Shown here piece after piece: positions 11,499-23,444 of a stretch of 64,000 nucleotides of DNA. The DNA is from Paracyclopina nana (Eukaryota; Arthropoda; Copepoda; Cyclopoida; Cyclopettidae): NCBI GenBank assembly GCA_019096065.1, contig JAGUCH010000006.1, positions 3,678,001 through 3,742,000 on the forward strand. Direction: 5' to 3'. The notes under the pieces are model-generated. The model had not been told where the DNA came from. It saw nothing but the letters and a program-made list of their open reading frames with translations, and ran no database searches. The first letter of the stretch is position 1; every line of letters starts with the position of its first letter. A program made the position numbers and the translations under genes.

Positions 11499-12474
11499 AT
11501 GGCTGTAATTGAACGAAGCTTTGTGATGGTCAAGGGCTTGCCTACCAAGTTGGTCACACTGGGCTCAAAAGTGCAAGAAAAGCCAAGAAAACTCATTTTA
11601 GTCATACCAGGTATTTGCACTATTTGCACATTGTCCTGTTAAAAGTTGTGCCAAATTCAGAACATGCTATGCATTTTCAGGGAACCCCGGACTTGCATCT
11701 TTTTATGAGGATTTCATGCTCCATTTAAAGTCCAAGTTGCCAGGAGACTACTCAATTTGGACTCTAGCTCATACAGGCCAAGAATTATCCCCCAATTTGC
11801 CTGTTTTGTCAGAGCATCCAGACTTGTACAACCTTGAGGCTCAGATACAATACAAAGTGGACTTTATAAGAGAAAACATTGACACGAGGGAGCAAGAGCT
11901 GGTTCTAATGGGTCACAGCATTGGAGCCAAAATGGTGATGGATGTGATGAAAAATGATCCTCACATTAGGCTGGGTTGTCTCTTGTTTCCTACCATAGAG
12001 CATATGAAAGAAAGTCCAGCTGGGAAAAGGGGATGGATTGCCATGCATTACATACCAAAAGTAGTCACATTCCTTGCTTGGGTTCTCTCACTTTTGCCAA
12101 GGTCACTTTTATCGACTTTGGTCAATTTCTGGATGAAGGACAAGCACTTGTCACCAGCCTGCTTGGACACAACAGTTGATTTGCTCAACAAAGTGACTAT
12201 AGAAAATATGCTGCATTTGGCCCACACAGAACTCGAAACAGTAATTGAACCAGATTACGCACTAATTACCGAGCTTAGTCCCCGATTACGGTTTTACTAC
12301 GGCACAGTGGATGATTGGGTGCCCTTGAGTTACTACGAAAATTTGCTCAAGAATGTGCCAAATGTGCAAGCTGAAAAATGCCAGCTAAAAATTCCACATG
12401 CTTTTGTTCTCTCTCATTCGGAGCCAGTGGCTGATGTTGTCTCCTCGTGGTTAAATAAAAGCAAAAAACAGTAA
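11499..12474 (+). CDS. LDAH: lipid droplet-associated hydrolase (LDAH)
   Basis: Alpha/beta-hydrolase of the LDAH (C2orf43) family, which sits on lipid droplets and is implicated in sterol ester or neutral-lipid turnover. Two exons, 11499-11610 and 11681-12474, join in phase 1 inside the conserved PGNPG motif, giving 301 residues. Visible family features are PGNPG near 37-41, WTLAHTG, the nucleophile elbow GHSIG with Ser117, the LLFPTIEHM block that follows it, a hydrophobic stretch after that (droplet or membrane association), FYYGTVDDW with a likely catalytic Asp, and IPHAF with the catalytic His near the end. The start ATG has a good context (AAAATGG). Length and all catalytic residues fit a working enzyme. 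It follows 4E-T in the same direction, but the 70-bp intron and separate poly(A) signal argue for an independent gene. Confidence 0.93.
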
Positions 12475-14075
12475 TCCTTTCTCCATGGGAAACTCAAATA
12501 CAGATTGTTTTCAACAAGTGCTGCTGGAGGTGGGAAATTTGTCAAAACATTTATTCTTATTGCCCTTCGAGAACAGATCGCATTTTTATTATGGCATTGA
12601 TGGCCTGTCAAACATTATTGCTTAATGTTTTTTACGCATTGGACTTTCGACTTCCTCCCTTTTTGTGTGTAGCCAAAAAATCTTTGCTGAAAAGATATTG
12701 AGGAAGTTTTGCAAGAATGACTTCTACATACAATGTCATCGTCACATGGTCTCATTTTTTGGGTAGAAAAATGGGGAGGCCAGAATTGGCTATAAATCAG
12801 GGCATTTATGCTTTCTTCTACTTCTAGCAAAATGGCAACATTAGCATAACTTGGGGATCCTAATTAGGACACATTTTTCTCAGTGGGACTTCAAAAATTT
12901 AGCTAACTGCATTCTCACGGGAAACTTGAGCAGTAGCAGTGGCAGCATTTTTCCTACTTTGGGTAGACAAAGGTGTCACAGCTGGATTACTTTTCTCCCA
13001 TTTTTGGTTATGCTCCACTAAGAAAGATCCTTGTCTCAAACAGCCAAATTTTTGGGTTTGGATGTTTGCTGAGAAAGCTCGTTAAAAATTTGTCATTTCC
13101 CGTGGCAAGCAAAAAACCACAAAAATGACCGCTTGATTAGTTACTAGGAAATCATCTGAGAAGAAAAATGCTGCTCCTGGTTTCCTTAATTTTGGACAAC
13201 GAGTTGTTAGTTTTTTGAAGTGGCACGAAATAGCATCTGCGAGCATCATAATTAAAAACTTTTTTGGCTCGCTTCAAGTGCATTTTTGTAGCAGGAAACA
13301 CGTGGCGTGGCCACTGTGTAAGCAAAATTGCCAATAAAGCTTAACTGACGGAAAACAAACATGGCAAAATGCAATTTTGCTAAAAATAGGGAGACTCGAC
13401 GCATTGTTTCACTTTCTAAAAGTTTTCGGCATGCCAATCAATCAATGAAGCGATTTTAAGTGGGCGCGACAAAAGAGATTAATTGCGATTCTCACGCAAA
13501 GCGCGCTCAGACAAAAAGAGGTAAAACCAACAAAATCTCGGAAGAATTTAAAAATCCCCGCCAAAGGGTAACGCAACGAAAGCGAAAGGGAGTCAGCTGT
13601 GTGGATGTTTCGGCGATTTGTCAAAGTGGCCCATGATGACGATCCTAAATCTTCATTTTGTGCTTGCCAAAAAGAAGTGACAAGTTTGGGCAGCAGCTGC
13701 ATTTTTCAGGCTGGTGGCTTCTGGTCTTCGGGAGATAAGAAGAGCGTCAATTCAAGCCTCTTCCTATGTCAATTTGGAGGGTACTTTTCGGTTTGGCCCA
13801 CTCTCTGTCAAAATGGAGATGGTAAACGTTTTTTCACTTCTGTGCCAGAAACATGGAATAATGGACACGTGTCGGTTGGATATAGCACAATTTTTACGAT
13901 TTGGTCTTTCGATGACATCTTGATCTTCCTATTCATGACATGCTCTTCTGCTATTATTCCCAATCCTTTTGCTTAGCTATAAACAATGGAGACAATGGGG
14001 GAGAGAGAATCTTCATTTTTAGCGGGGGGATTAAGAAAGAATCGCGTTATTATTATTTCCATGATCAGAAATTAT
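12475..14075. other. gene-poor stretch
   Basis: No supported gene. A frame opens at ATG 13605 with a coding-looking start (MFRRFVKVAHDDDPKSSF) and runs to about 13976. Its later part looks random and no convincing donor is present, so I do not call it. The 150 bases before it are GC-rich and could be a promoter. Confidence 0.35.
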
Positions 14076-14229
14076 AGCCCGGTTCCAACACGAGATATCA
14101 GCATAGTGTAGTACGGTAAACCAGTTAAGGCAGGTTGAGCTGAGCGCGCGAGCTAGCTGTGACCTGACTGTGCTAAAAAGTCAAGTTACGTCTCCTGACT
14201 ATGCTGATTTTCCAAGTTGGAACCGGGCT
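14076..14229. mobile_element. 154-bp MITE
   Basis: The ends AGCCCGGTTCCAAC and GTTGGAACCGGGCT are perfect inverted copies. An inner pair, ATCAGCATAGT and ACTATGCTGAT, also matches, with a small offset between the two blocks. The element is flanked by TAT on both sides (14073-14075 and 14230-14232), a 3-bp target duplication that would fit a PIF/Harbinger-type mover. There is no coding capacity. Confidence 0.7.
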
Positions 14230-17200
14230 TATGGCTTAAGATAGTGTTTTTCAGTTAAACCTGCTCAGACATTTTAGGCCATGTTTTGACACCCAGCTTG
14301 TGAATGACAAACCACATCCTATGACTGGAGCCAAGAAAGGATCGCGAGAATAACAATGCCTTTTGTGACACATGTTGTAAGTCAGCAGCGTGCAGACAGA
14401 CAAGCTAAGCAGACCTTGAAAAAGTGGCAAAACGTGAATAAAAAGGCGGGAAAACGGTTGATGCGGAGGAGGCTTTTAATGAGACAGCGGAGCAGAACAA
14501 TTAATTTTCATTCAAAGTTAACCAAAGGAGCAACGAAAAAATGGTAAAGTGAGATCGTACATCAACCTTGAATATCAGTTGAAAACGGTCAACTTGCCTG
14601 AAATGAGAGACTGGTTTTTAATCCTTGCAAATTCTGTTGCAACAGCTTGCGTTTCGTGTGTCACTTTGACAGCCCAGCCCAGATGACATGGGAAACGTTG
14701 GCCAATAAAACGAGGCAATTAAAAAGGAGGCCTCCAAGTTTGCAGAGATGAAAAGATAATAATGCCTATCGTCTTCCAATTTGGAGCCTCTGCATTTTTC
14801 CCACGACGGCGGTTTTGCAGAAAAACTCATTTTAGCAGGAATGTTTCTCAAGGAGATTTGGGCTAAAGTCATCTCCTTTTATGCATGGGACCATTTTCTC
14901 ACCAGGATACCTAGTTTCAATTTTTGCACTTCTTTTCTTGAAATGCTGTGTTCTTTCGAGCGACGGTCAACGGCAACATTTTACGACAATTGATACAAGA
15001 GATTACGCGCGCAAGTTTGCCCTATTGTTGCCAAATCTTCCCAACATGGAACAAAAGAAGCTGAAAATCCAGCGAAAATTAATGGAAAATATTCAACTTT
15101 TGGCACTGCTTCTAAGCGTAAACACTGCAAAGTTTGACGGTTTTCGAATAACACTGAGATGACGTGACCAGTGCTTTTCTCTGCTTTTTTAGCATACCCA
15201 TTAGGCACAGATGACTATTTGATAAAAATCTAAGAATGCTTAAAAATAATATTTTAACCCATTTATATTAGTAGATTAGTTTTTAGTTTCAACATCAAAT
15301 ATTAGCATTGTCTTTATTTGGGTCAAATGCTCCCTATGTGCTTATAGTTTTGGCAGCTGCTGCTGTCGAAAACTTTTGCTCGTAACTCTCAAAGTATTTC
15401 CCAAATGATGGAGTTGGAAGCAAAAAAAGGCTCCCAATTATTATCTAGTTGTAACCATGCTCAAAATCAACAGTTGCTTCGAACGAGGCTAAATTAAGGA
15501 CATCACGAACACCGGAACGCAGGTAATATTTTACCAGGCTACTTCTGAGCCAAATACATCATATTAAACATCTGCCGTTTAAATACGAGCAAGTTGTAAT
15601 GAATGAAGGGGCAAAAGTCTTATTATTTTGCCGAGAGTAGTAAATATGAAGAAAATTGAGTGGTCATTCAAACCGATCATCATTTTAATGACGCAACTGC
15701 AGACAAATTACATTTCCCAATATGTAATCACGGACTGCAACAATTTTTTACTTGGTCTCGTTTGGAAGAAGGCAGAACCCGTGATTATTTCTGAAAGTGT
15801 TTGCGCAATAATTGTCCACACTTAGGGGAACCGGCGGCGTCTCTAATGAAGCTGGAAAATGGGGTGGGCGTGTGAACTTTTGGCTCGTGAGTTTTGAGTC
15901 CAGATCGCGTTTTGCCGTGACAACAAACCGCATTTCGCCGTTCACCACCCGGTTCAAGGTCGGCACAGGATTTTTTCGGCCGTTTGCTACACAGCTGCAT
16001 CCATCACCTTTACCTTGGCCACACCAGCACTCGGCAGTCCCTCAGGAAGCTTTGGCTTGAAAGGAGTTCAATCACCAGGGTCACAAAAGCTCTTTCACCA
16101 GCATCATAGGTGAGTCCTCCCTCTCGACTTTCCAATTTGCATCATAATCAAAAATAATTTCAGCCAAACTCGTAGGACCATATATGGTAGGGGGAAAACC
16201 TGGGTAGATTCTTTTTAATCACTGCGCTATGGTAAAAGTGAGGAGGGATTTCTCCCCCTTGCAGATTCCCCATTAGAATGGAGGCTTAATTAAAGTCTGC
16301 AGTTTTTACCTACGAAACAATCTTGGGATATGCTACTGGGAATGAATGACTTTTGTGATCATCTTGATCCATTATGCTATATTTTGTCAGACAGGAGTAG
16401 ATCACATTTCACTTCCTTCCATATATAAAAAGCCCTGGCTCAATGTGGCTCTTCCTCCTTTTACGTCTTTTTCGTCTGTCTGTCTGACGCCATTGCTTCC
16501 GTTTCGATTTGATATCATCCACCAATTTGCCAATTAATCGACTAATTGGGGTGCGTCCATCTGATCTCAATTATTATTATTATGGCCATATTAGGAGGGG
16601 TTAGATTTGGCAGCTCAGTCTCCGTTCAGCTGCTCCACGTGGCACTTGGTAATAGTTGTTGTTGAGATTTTTTGCCATTTAACGAAAAATGCAGCCGAAA
16701 AGATTGAAGGATTGAGTGCAGCAGCCAAAGTGCAATTGATAAGGCGTTAATGGATCTTGTCGACGAGAGCTTTAACAACCAAGTAAACAAGCATAAAAGT
16801 TGACCCCAAAAACTTTTGACAGCACATAGTACAGTTGTTGTTGTGGTTTTTCCGCCAAAACAACTTTTGCTCTTGATGCTCTCCACAAAAGATTTGGGGT
16901 CAGCCTTTTCATATGCAAAAACTTTTCAAGTCCCAGTTTTTCTGGCAGTTAATTCGGGGGAGTCTTCAGTACATGATTTCTTGTTTTGCCCCAACAGAAA
17001 TCGAACCCCCCTTTTTGTCTACTCCCCTCCCTACTTATCTAGGCTTAGGTTTCATGCTTGACTCGAGAATGGGCTCTAAATTGATGAAAAACGAGCTACG
17101 AAAGACTGCAGCAATTTCACTGGAAAATGGGATCCTTTTGTTTTGAAGTTCCAAGTTGTTCATCTCGCAAAGTTTGTGAACGCATCTCACGCAACCTTTT

Positions 17201-17503
17201 TTCATGCTTCATTCTGCATTCATAAAGCATGTCGGATTTTTGCGCGAGCACTTGCTTTGAAGATGTGCATTTAATATCATGACAGTAAAAATGCAATTTG
17301 AGCGCTCGCTTCTTGGTTATTGTGCTTGCATCCAGTCATAAAAGCAGCCCATAATCACTTTAGTGGCTCCATCTGCCGTTACTCATTTTATTCCCGAATG
17401 TAGTACAACTGCACAATATGACAAGAGTTGGCGAACATAAATGTAGCATAAATGAGGAAATTGAATTTTGAAGCATATCAAATAATGCCGATTTTATTTG
17501 CAG
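14230..17503. other. spacer, possible 5' leader of the scaffold gene
   Basis: No supported coding exon. A GC-richer island (about 15830-16109) ends with an excellent donor, CATCATAG followed by GTGAGTCC at 16110. This could be a non-coding first exon spliced to the acceptor at 17503. That is inference only. Confidence 0.3.
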
Positions 17504-17524
17504 TTGAAATCTACAACGAGCAAA

Positions 17525-18865
17525 ATGCAGCCTGGCCACACTGACCTCGATTTGGCCACGGACAACACCTACGAGGAAATTGTCGACTTGGAGGACACAC
17601 GAACCGTATTCCCCCCTGCAAAGAGGTCAAACAGCGATACCGACCTGCTAAGGCTTCTGCAGGATTGCAGCCAAGAAGTGGAAGTCATCAACAGCCTGAT
17701 TAAAAGGCCAAAAGGCCAGCAGCAGGACGTGACATTCAGCCTTTATGGACATACCGAGCCTGAGCAAGGCTTCTACAAGTGCCATGATTCCATCTACGAT
17801 GTGCCCGAAGGCCAAAGGATTCCTGACCTCCTGAGGAAAAGGCCCAAAGTCCAGAATAGTCATCAGAAAAGGCTGTCTCTGGATTCGGGCCATGGCACCT
17901 CGGTGGCGGACAGCGAATCACTCAATAATTCATATGAGAGCAGGATAAAGGCCAATTTCGAGGACTTGAATACGAGTGAGGCTCTGGAGAAAATATGCGG
18001 CTCTTCTTCACTGGAAAGCCTCCCTGGCTTCAAATTGAAATGCGCCTCACCACCCCCACCCCCTTTGCCTCCGAGGAGGAGGTCAGAGGCTCCTCCCCCA
18101 GCTTTGCCTCCCTCATCAAAGAAGAAGTCATTGAGCAGAGAAATCCCTAAAGGTCAACAACAACAGCAGCAAAATCTCGAGGGAAAAAAGAGAAAGCAGC
18201 AGCCCTTCAAGACCAAGAATCCTTTGAGAAGAAGCTGCAAATTGACCCCTGTCAAACTACTCAAAGCTGCCTCACCTTTTTGCAGGAAAAAGGGCGTGGC
18301 CAGCAACAAAACGACCACGCCCCAAGTGACTAGTGCAGCATTAGAAGCCAATAAGGAGAACAATCAGAGGCTACTCTCCAATTTGGAAAGCCTCATTGAG
18401 GCAAGAACCTACAACCTTCCCCTCATCCCTTTTCCCTATTCTAGTGCTGAAAAAGTCACGCCCACTGTCAGAGCCACGCCCTTGTACAAGAACGCTGTTC
18501 TCGCAGCAGCCGCTACAGAACCTAGGAACTTCCACTTCAAGTCTCCCCTGGCCACGCCCACAATAGCCAAAAGGCTGAATTTTGAGGACGAGCCCGAAGA
18601 AGTCATCGAGGCCACGCCCATGTCAGTTCGAGCCTTGGCCACGCCCGCTGGCCGAAGGAGGCATTTCCCGCCTTCATCAGCCACTGAGCCACGCCCCCCT
18701 CGCAAGCATTGCGGTAGTTGCACTTGCAATCAAGCGCTGAGCAGACGCGAGATGCTCACCAGAATAAATTTCGATAATTCTGCAACATCCCTCAAGTTGA
18801 ACAATAATTTCGCCTCCTCTTCTGAGGATTACGTGAAGATGAGTAGTGCCAAAGTAATCGTGTGA
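17525..18865 (+). CDS. unrecognised proline-rich scaffold/adaptor protein
   Basis: I do not recognise the family. The exon follows an acceptor (TTATTTGCAG, ending 17503). The first ATG is at 17525 and gives 446 residues; the frame is also open from the acceptor, so further N-terminal exons are possible. The protein is mostly low-complexity and charged, with no globular domain visible. It carries YEEI at Tyr16 (optimal Src-family SH2 ligand), YDVP at Tyr91 (Crk/Nck-type ligand) and YVKM at Tyr436 (PI3-kinase p85 ligand). A PPPPPLPPRR SH3-type run lies at about 176-185, followed by further polyproline and basic stretches. The C-terminal VIV could bind a class II PDZ domain. These ligand preferences are established; their use here is inferred. 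AATAAA is at 18950. The most likely role is a tyrosine-phosphorylated docking protein. Confidence 0.75.
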   Translation: MQPGHTDLDLATDNTYEEIVDLEDTRTVFPPAKRSNSDTDLLRLLQDCSQEVEVINSLIKRPKGQQQDVTFSLYGHTEPEQGFYKCHDSIYDVPEGQRIPDLLRKRPKVQNSHQKRLSLDSGHGTSVADSESLNNSYESRIKANFEDLNTSEALEKICGSSSLESLPGFKLKCASPPPPPLPPRRRSEAPPPALPPSSKKKSLSREIPKGQQQQQQNLEGKKRKQQPFKTKNPLRRSCKLTPVKLLKAASPFCRKKGVASNKTTTPQVTSAALEANKENNQRLLSNLESLIEARTYNLPLIPFPYSSAEKVTPTVRATPLYKNAVLAAAATEPRNFHFKSPLATPTIAKRLNFEDEPEEVIEATPMSVRALATPAGRRRHFPPSSATEPRPPRKHCGSCTCNQALSRREMLTRINFDNSATSLKLNNNFASSSEDYVKMSSAKVIV

Positions 18866-18955
18866 CTGTGCCAAAGTCAACAGTTAAAATGCTATCCTTG
18901 TTTCTCTGTTCCTACTATACACACACACTATATTTAAAATTGTCATTTGAATAAA

Positions 18956-21900
18956 GCCTGCATCTAGCCTATGTTTAGTAAATTATGCTGCGTGAATTAA
19001 TTTTGCCACCGCGCGCGCGTTTTGTTTTCGAGTGGAGCAGCTCAAAAGTTTGAGGGCCAAAAGTTTGGTGGAAAAGTAGAGATAGCTTTCAATTATGCAT
19101 GGATGCAAATTCGGCTGAAAGAGGATTCTCGCGAGTCGTCGGGGGAACACCGATTAGCTCGTCGTCGTCTTCGACTGTGTTTTGCAAAGAGTTGTCAGCG
19201 GCTTTCACAAACTAGGCCAGCTTTCGATTAATCTTCACCATCATCCCCTCAGAGGGTTAGGTTTGCCATTAAGATAACCTGCACAAAATCTCACTTGGCC
19301 CATTTTAAAAATGACAGAACGGGCTTTTTTTCCTTCAAAAAATGCATTTTAGGACAGCTAATTTATTTTGAAGAAAAGGGGTGCACATAGAGAAACAAGA
19401 GCCATTTCTCGCCAAAACGACACTTTTTTGCTAATTAGCATTCCCAAAAGAAAAAAGTGGGTCATGGAATCTCTATCTCAGGCTCTTGATAATTAAGTGG
19501 AAAGAGGCCATTTTCTTCTCCCAGATGAAATTGAAGACTGCAATTTGGGTCCAAAAGGGTTATATGCCGCACACATAAAAGTCACCGCAGCAGGAGCTAG
19601 AATATACTGCTAGCAGTAGTTCGCGTATCTTTTCGGCATTTCAGCGCAAATCGAATCCATCATCAATTTGAGCCAACAGATGAAAGGAGGAGGATGGAAC
19701 TGTTTTGGCAAAAACTATCTCAACACCTGCCTTTTTCAACTACATAGCTCCGAAATCTCTTATGGAGATGTTTGTTCAATTTTCTCCTATCTGTCGTGAG
19801 GGGGATGAGTCGTCGCTCTTCTTGGGTCATTTCTCCCCTTATATTCAGTCTTCCACCATTATAATACACACAGCTACTATGTGTCACTTGGTCACTATTC
19901 AACGGTCTTGCAAATGGACACAGTGCGAGATCTCCACCCACTATGTATTCGTTTACTACTGTTTCTGACTATAAAATAACAGGGTGACAGTCAACATTGG
20001 CTTTTGTCAAGATCACGAGAAAAGAAAATCTGCTCCTTTTTTGCCCACGATGTTTGGCCGCCATTTCTCCAATATATTGTTAATGTTCAGTGCGCGTGCA
20101 CTTTTGCATCAAATGGCGAACTTTTTATCTCTACGGTGCAGCCAAACAATTGCGCCAAAATATTGCGAGGGAGAAAGTTTCAGAAATTCCCAAAGATCAA
20201 GAAATCAAGAAAAACGCGGCCATAAATCGTAAACGACGAGGAATTCCAAATATTTTTCACGGTAGGTTCATTTTGCAATTGGAAGAAGAAGACAAGAAGT
20301 CTAAGGGGATATTTAGAAGAGCACGCGCGCGCGCGCGCGCTCGATCGGGCAGCCCTATAAAAGATTGAGGGGTCAGTTTGTCTTCTGCTCAATGGATCTC
20401 GTTCTATATTTGCTTTCCTCCTTTGAAGTCACAAATCTCTCAACAAATGAATTGACTATCAAGCAGGCTCCCATCAAATTGCTTCTTCCACTGTTTTTTG
20501 CTATATAATTTCGCTAGGAAAAGGCAATTTTGCGCTTCACCTCCAGAAAAAGGAAGGATGTTTCATCATTCCACCGATAAAACCATAATTTACCTCTTTG
20601 CTTACTTATGGATCCTCAATAACCTTTTTTCTGGCCATAATTCACCCGCCCATTATTTCAATGGCTTTGCAGCGAGGAAATTGTCAATATTGGGAGTTAT
20701 CGGCTGGTGGGGATCAATTGAGTCTATTCGGAAAAAAGCTGCAAACAAAACACCAAACCTTTTGAAGTCTCTGGAAAAACGGTTTTCCCTTTATTTTCTT
20801 TTTCGGCCAGGCTATATTTGCAGTAGCTGCCGTAGAAATAAGGTTAGACAAACTGAAGCCAGCTTTGATGACTTTTGGGCGGTTTCTCTAAACGACTCTT
20901 TGAGGAAATGCGCGCTTTCGACTTCTGTGGTTTTTCTGATGATGTTGACCTTTACAAATGATGATCAGCATTTTCAATCGACGACAAAAGAAGAGGAAGC
21001 AGTTTACAGAGCATGTCATAAATCTTGGCTTTACCATGTAGCGTCGATCGTGTCACATATTTAGGTAGCAGCAAAACTTTTGTGATTTCAATGTCGACAA
21101 ATATTGGAGACATCAAATAAATTGCTACGGTAGCTGCAAGCATGCTGCTCCGGATGACTTCGATTTGTCAGCATGCCCAAACAGAGGACACTTTTAAAAC
21201 TCAACCATGGAATGTTCCGCCATCCTTTTGTTTGCAGTGTTCTACTTTCTTCTCTAGCTGATGGCTTTCCATTTCGTTTGGCGATTTGAGCCGAGCAGGA
21301 AAAAGTCAGGTCAAAGCAATTTTTCGCCGAAATTGGAAAGTGATATGGAGCTTGCAGAACCAATTGTCATTTTCTTTGGAAGCACAAAGCCCGCACAGTT
21401 CTGCCCGTAACCCTACTGTTAACAGGCTTTGATTTGCTTTGGCTATGGGCTGGCTTGCCGATCCATCACAATCCATCAGTGGAGCCGGTTTTTGTCATCG
21501 GCTCTTTGTGCTCAATGTCTCCATTGTGAATCGAAGTGGGCTCTCGAAAAAGCTGTGTTTTGTCGTATGCTATACCGCGTGCATTGTTGCCTTTATGGCA
21601 AGGTCACACGAGGGATATGTTGCAGCGACGATGCTATGAGCTGAAAAACGTCCAATAACCAGGTCACACCGAAAAATTGCTCTCCCTTTTTCCATGAATT
21701 CATGAATGAATTGAAACCGTTGAAATGAGGCCAATTAGAGAGTGCTGGCTAACAAGATTATGCAAGTTTCTCCCCACACAACTTAATTATCACTGCTGTC
21801 AATAGCAGGAGAATTTGTTGAATTTGCATACAGTGGTGCAAAAAGTTTGGGCTGTCCTGAGGTAAAGGGGAAACAGTTTAATGCGGGTAGGGCAAATCTT

Positions 21901-23444
21901 GGGCTGCTTTCCTCTTCCACATTCGGTCATTTGGGGCCGATTCATTATACGCTGCTGTAGGTATTCTCGTGCTATAAAAAGCTGCCAGCTCAAACCCAGA
22001 TGATGGCATTTTCAGATGTGGAACAACAAAAACGGGCCAGTCACATTATTATAGTTCATGCGCGGGGCAATAAAAATGCGCGATCATTCCGCTTATTATG
22101 GAAGTTGGATGCGGAATACCACAATTTTGGACCCAATTTTGTGGTAGGGCTGAAGATAGATTTTGGCTACATAACTCAACTCCATTTTACATATAGATCG
22201 GCAGGAAATATTCGAGTCAAATGCCTTTTTTCACAATTTTGAAAAGAGACTTATTTTTGCTCGTCATGGTTCACACATAATGTTATATCACAGTTCCGAC
22301 ATGTTTATGGAATCTCTTTTTAGGTGGAAGTGCACAGTGGTTAGGAAGTTCACCGTTGTGTCTTTGGAAGACGATGATTACTATTTGAGGTCGAGTTGAG
22401 CTGCAGCAAGTGGGCCGTAAATTGACTCTTCAAAATGACGATGATCACCACGTTATACGCGACTACAATATATAGTGCAATCTTGCTTCGGCTGCGATGG
22501 CAATTTGTGAGCACACACACACACATCCGTGAGAAATTCCTACTCTAATTTTAAAGATGATGGGCGCAAAACCCGCGAGGTAATTAAGGTTAAAATGTCA
22601 TTGCATGATTTAAAGCTACTCCTCTTGAGGATTTCCTTTCTGGCGCGCGTTGCAGAATTTCTCGATATTAAATACTATTTGCATACATTCAAAGGAATAT
22701 TTAATTTCCTCTTCGTATGCGGCTATTTTTAATTGAATTGAGCTCAAAATGTCAATCTAGTAGAAAAAGAAATCTTTCAACTTGTGCACTCAGCATAAAG
22801 TGATTGCAGGCAGATTGGCAGAAAAGCCAAAAAATAACTAATTTGAAATGGAATTCAGGCTTTCTTTGATGTCACAGCAATGCGCTTTTCTTTTTGCCCC
22901 AAAATACCATGTTGTTTGACATCTGGTTTTATGAAAGTCGGGATGATAATTTGCCAAGGGCAACAACGTGCTATGTAATAATACAGCATGTTGTTGCCTT
23001 TCTTTTACCAATTTCTCTTGGAGGAGGGTGTATGGCTGTCGATGTCACAAAAACTGACCCCTAGCTGCGCGTTACATACCGTGAAATGATGCAATTTCAG
23101 ATACATACTATATGGTAGTAGCAAATGATCTATTTCTCTTGTGTTTGATTACAAATTGGATTGGCACACTCATTGTAGCAGCAGTAGTATAAGTACGTAG
23201 TAGCATTATTGATTGAACATTTACTGCACAGCAGCACTTTGCAATAAAAGGAAAGAAGGAGAAAAATGTCCCATCTTGAGAATGAAGAGAAGTAACGTTT
23301 GTTTTGATATCACAGATGGCCAATGCTGCAATGCTGGATTGAGAACACCAGTCGTATTCAGTACACATTATTAGTTCATGCATTTTTCTTCTAAGTGAAG
23401 AGGAGGAGAAAAGCGGAGGTCCAGCTCGAAAAAGCCGTAATTGC
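18956..23444. other. 4.5-kb gene-free region
   Basis: No gene is supported on either strand. It holds a (GC)n run at about 20325-20341 and a (CA)n run near 22512. The 3' UTR of the minus-strand docking gene must lie at the right end. A 188-residue frame at 20498-21064 looks random. TATAAAAG at 20356 precedes a TCAGT at 20373, but their spacing is too short for a normal promoter. Confidence 0.4.

Noticed and set aside
13605..13976. Frame starting MFRRFVKVAHDDDPKSSF as a first exon of the scaffold gene
   Set aside because: Only a weak donor (GAA before GTGACA) would join it in phase to 17504; not enough to assert.
20356..20377. TATAAAAG followed by TCAGT as a promoter
   Set aside because: Only 19 bases separate the box from the initiator A, too short, and no credible gene follows.
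20498..21064. 188-codon open frame on the plus strand
   Set aside because: Long for this AT content, but the product has no ordered composition, no recognisable domain and no supporting splice or promoter signals; probably chance.
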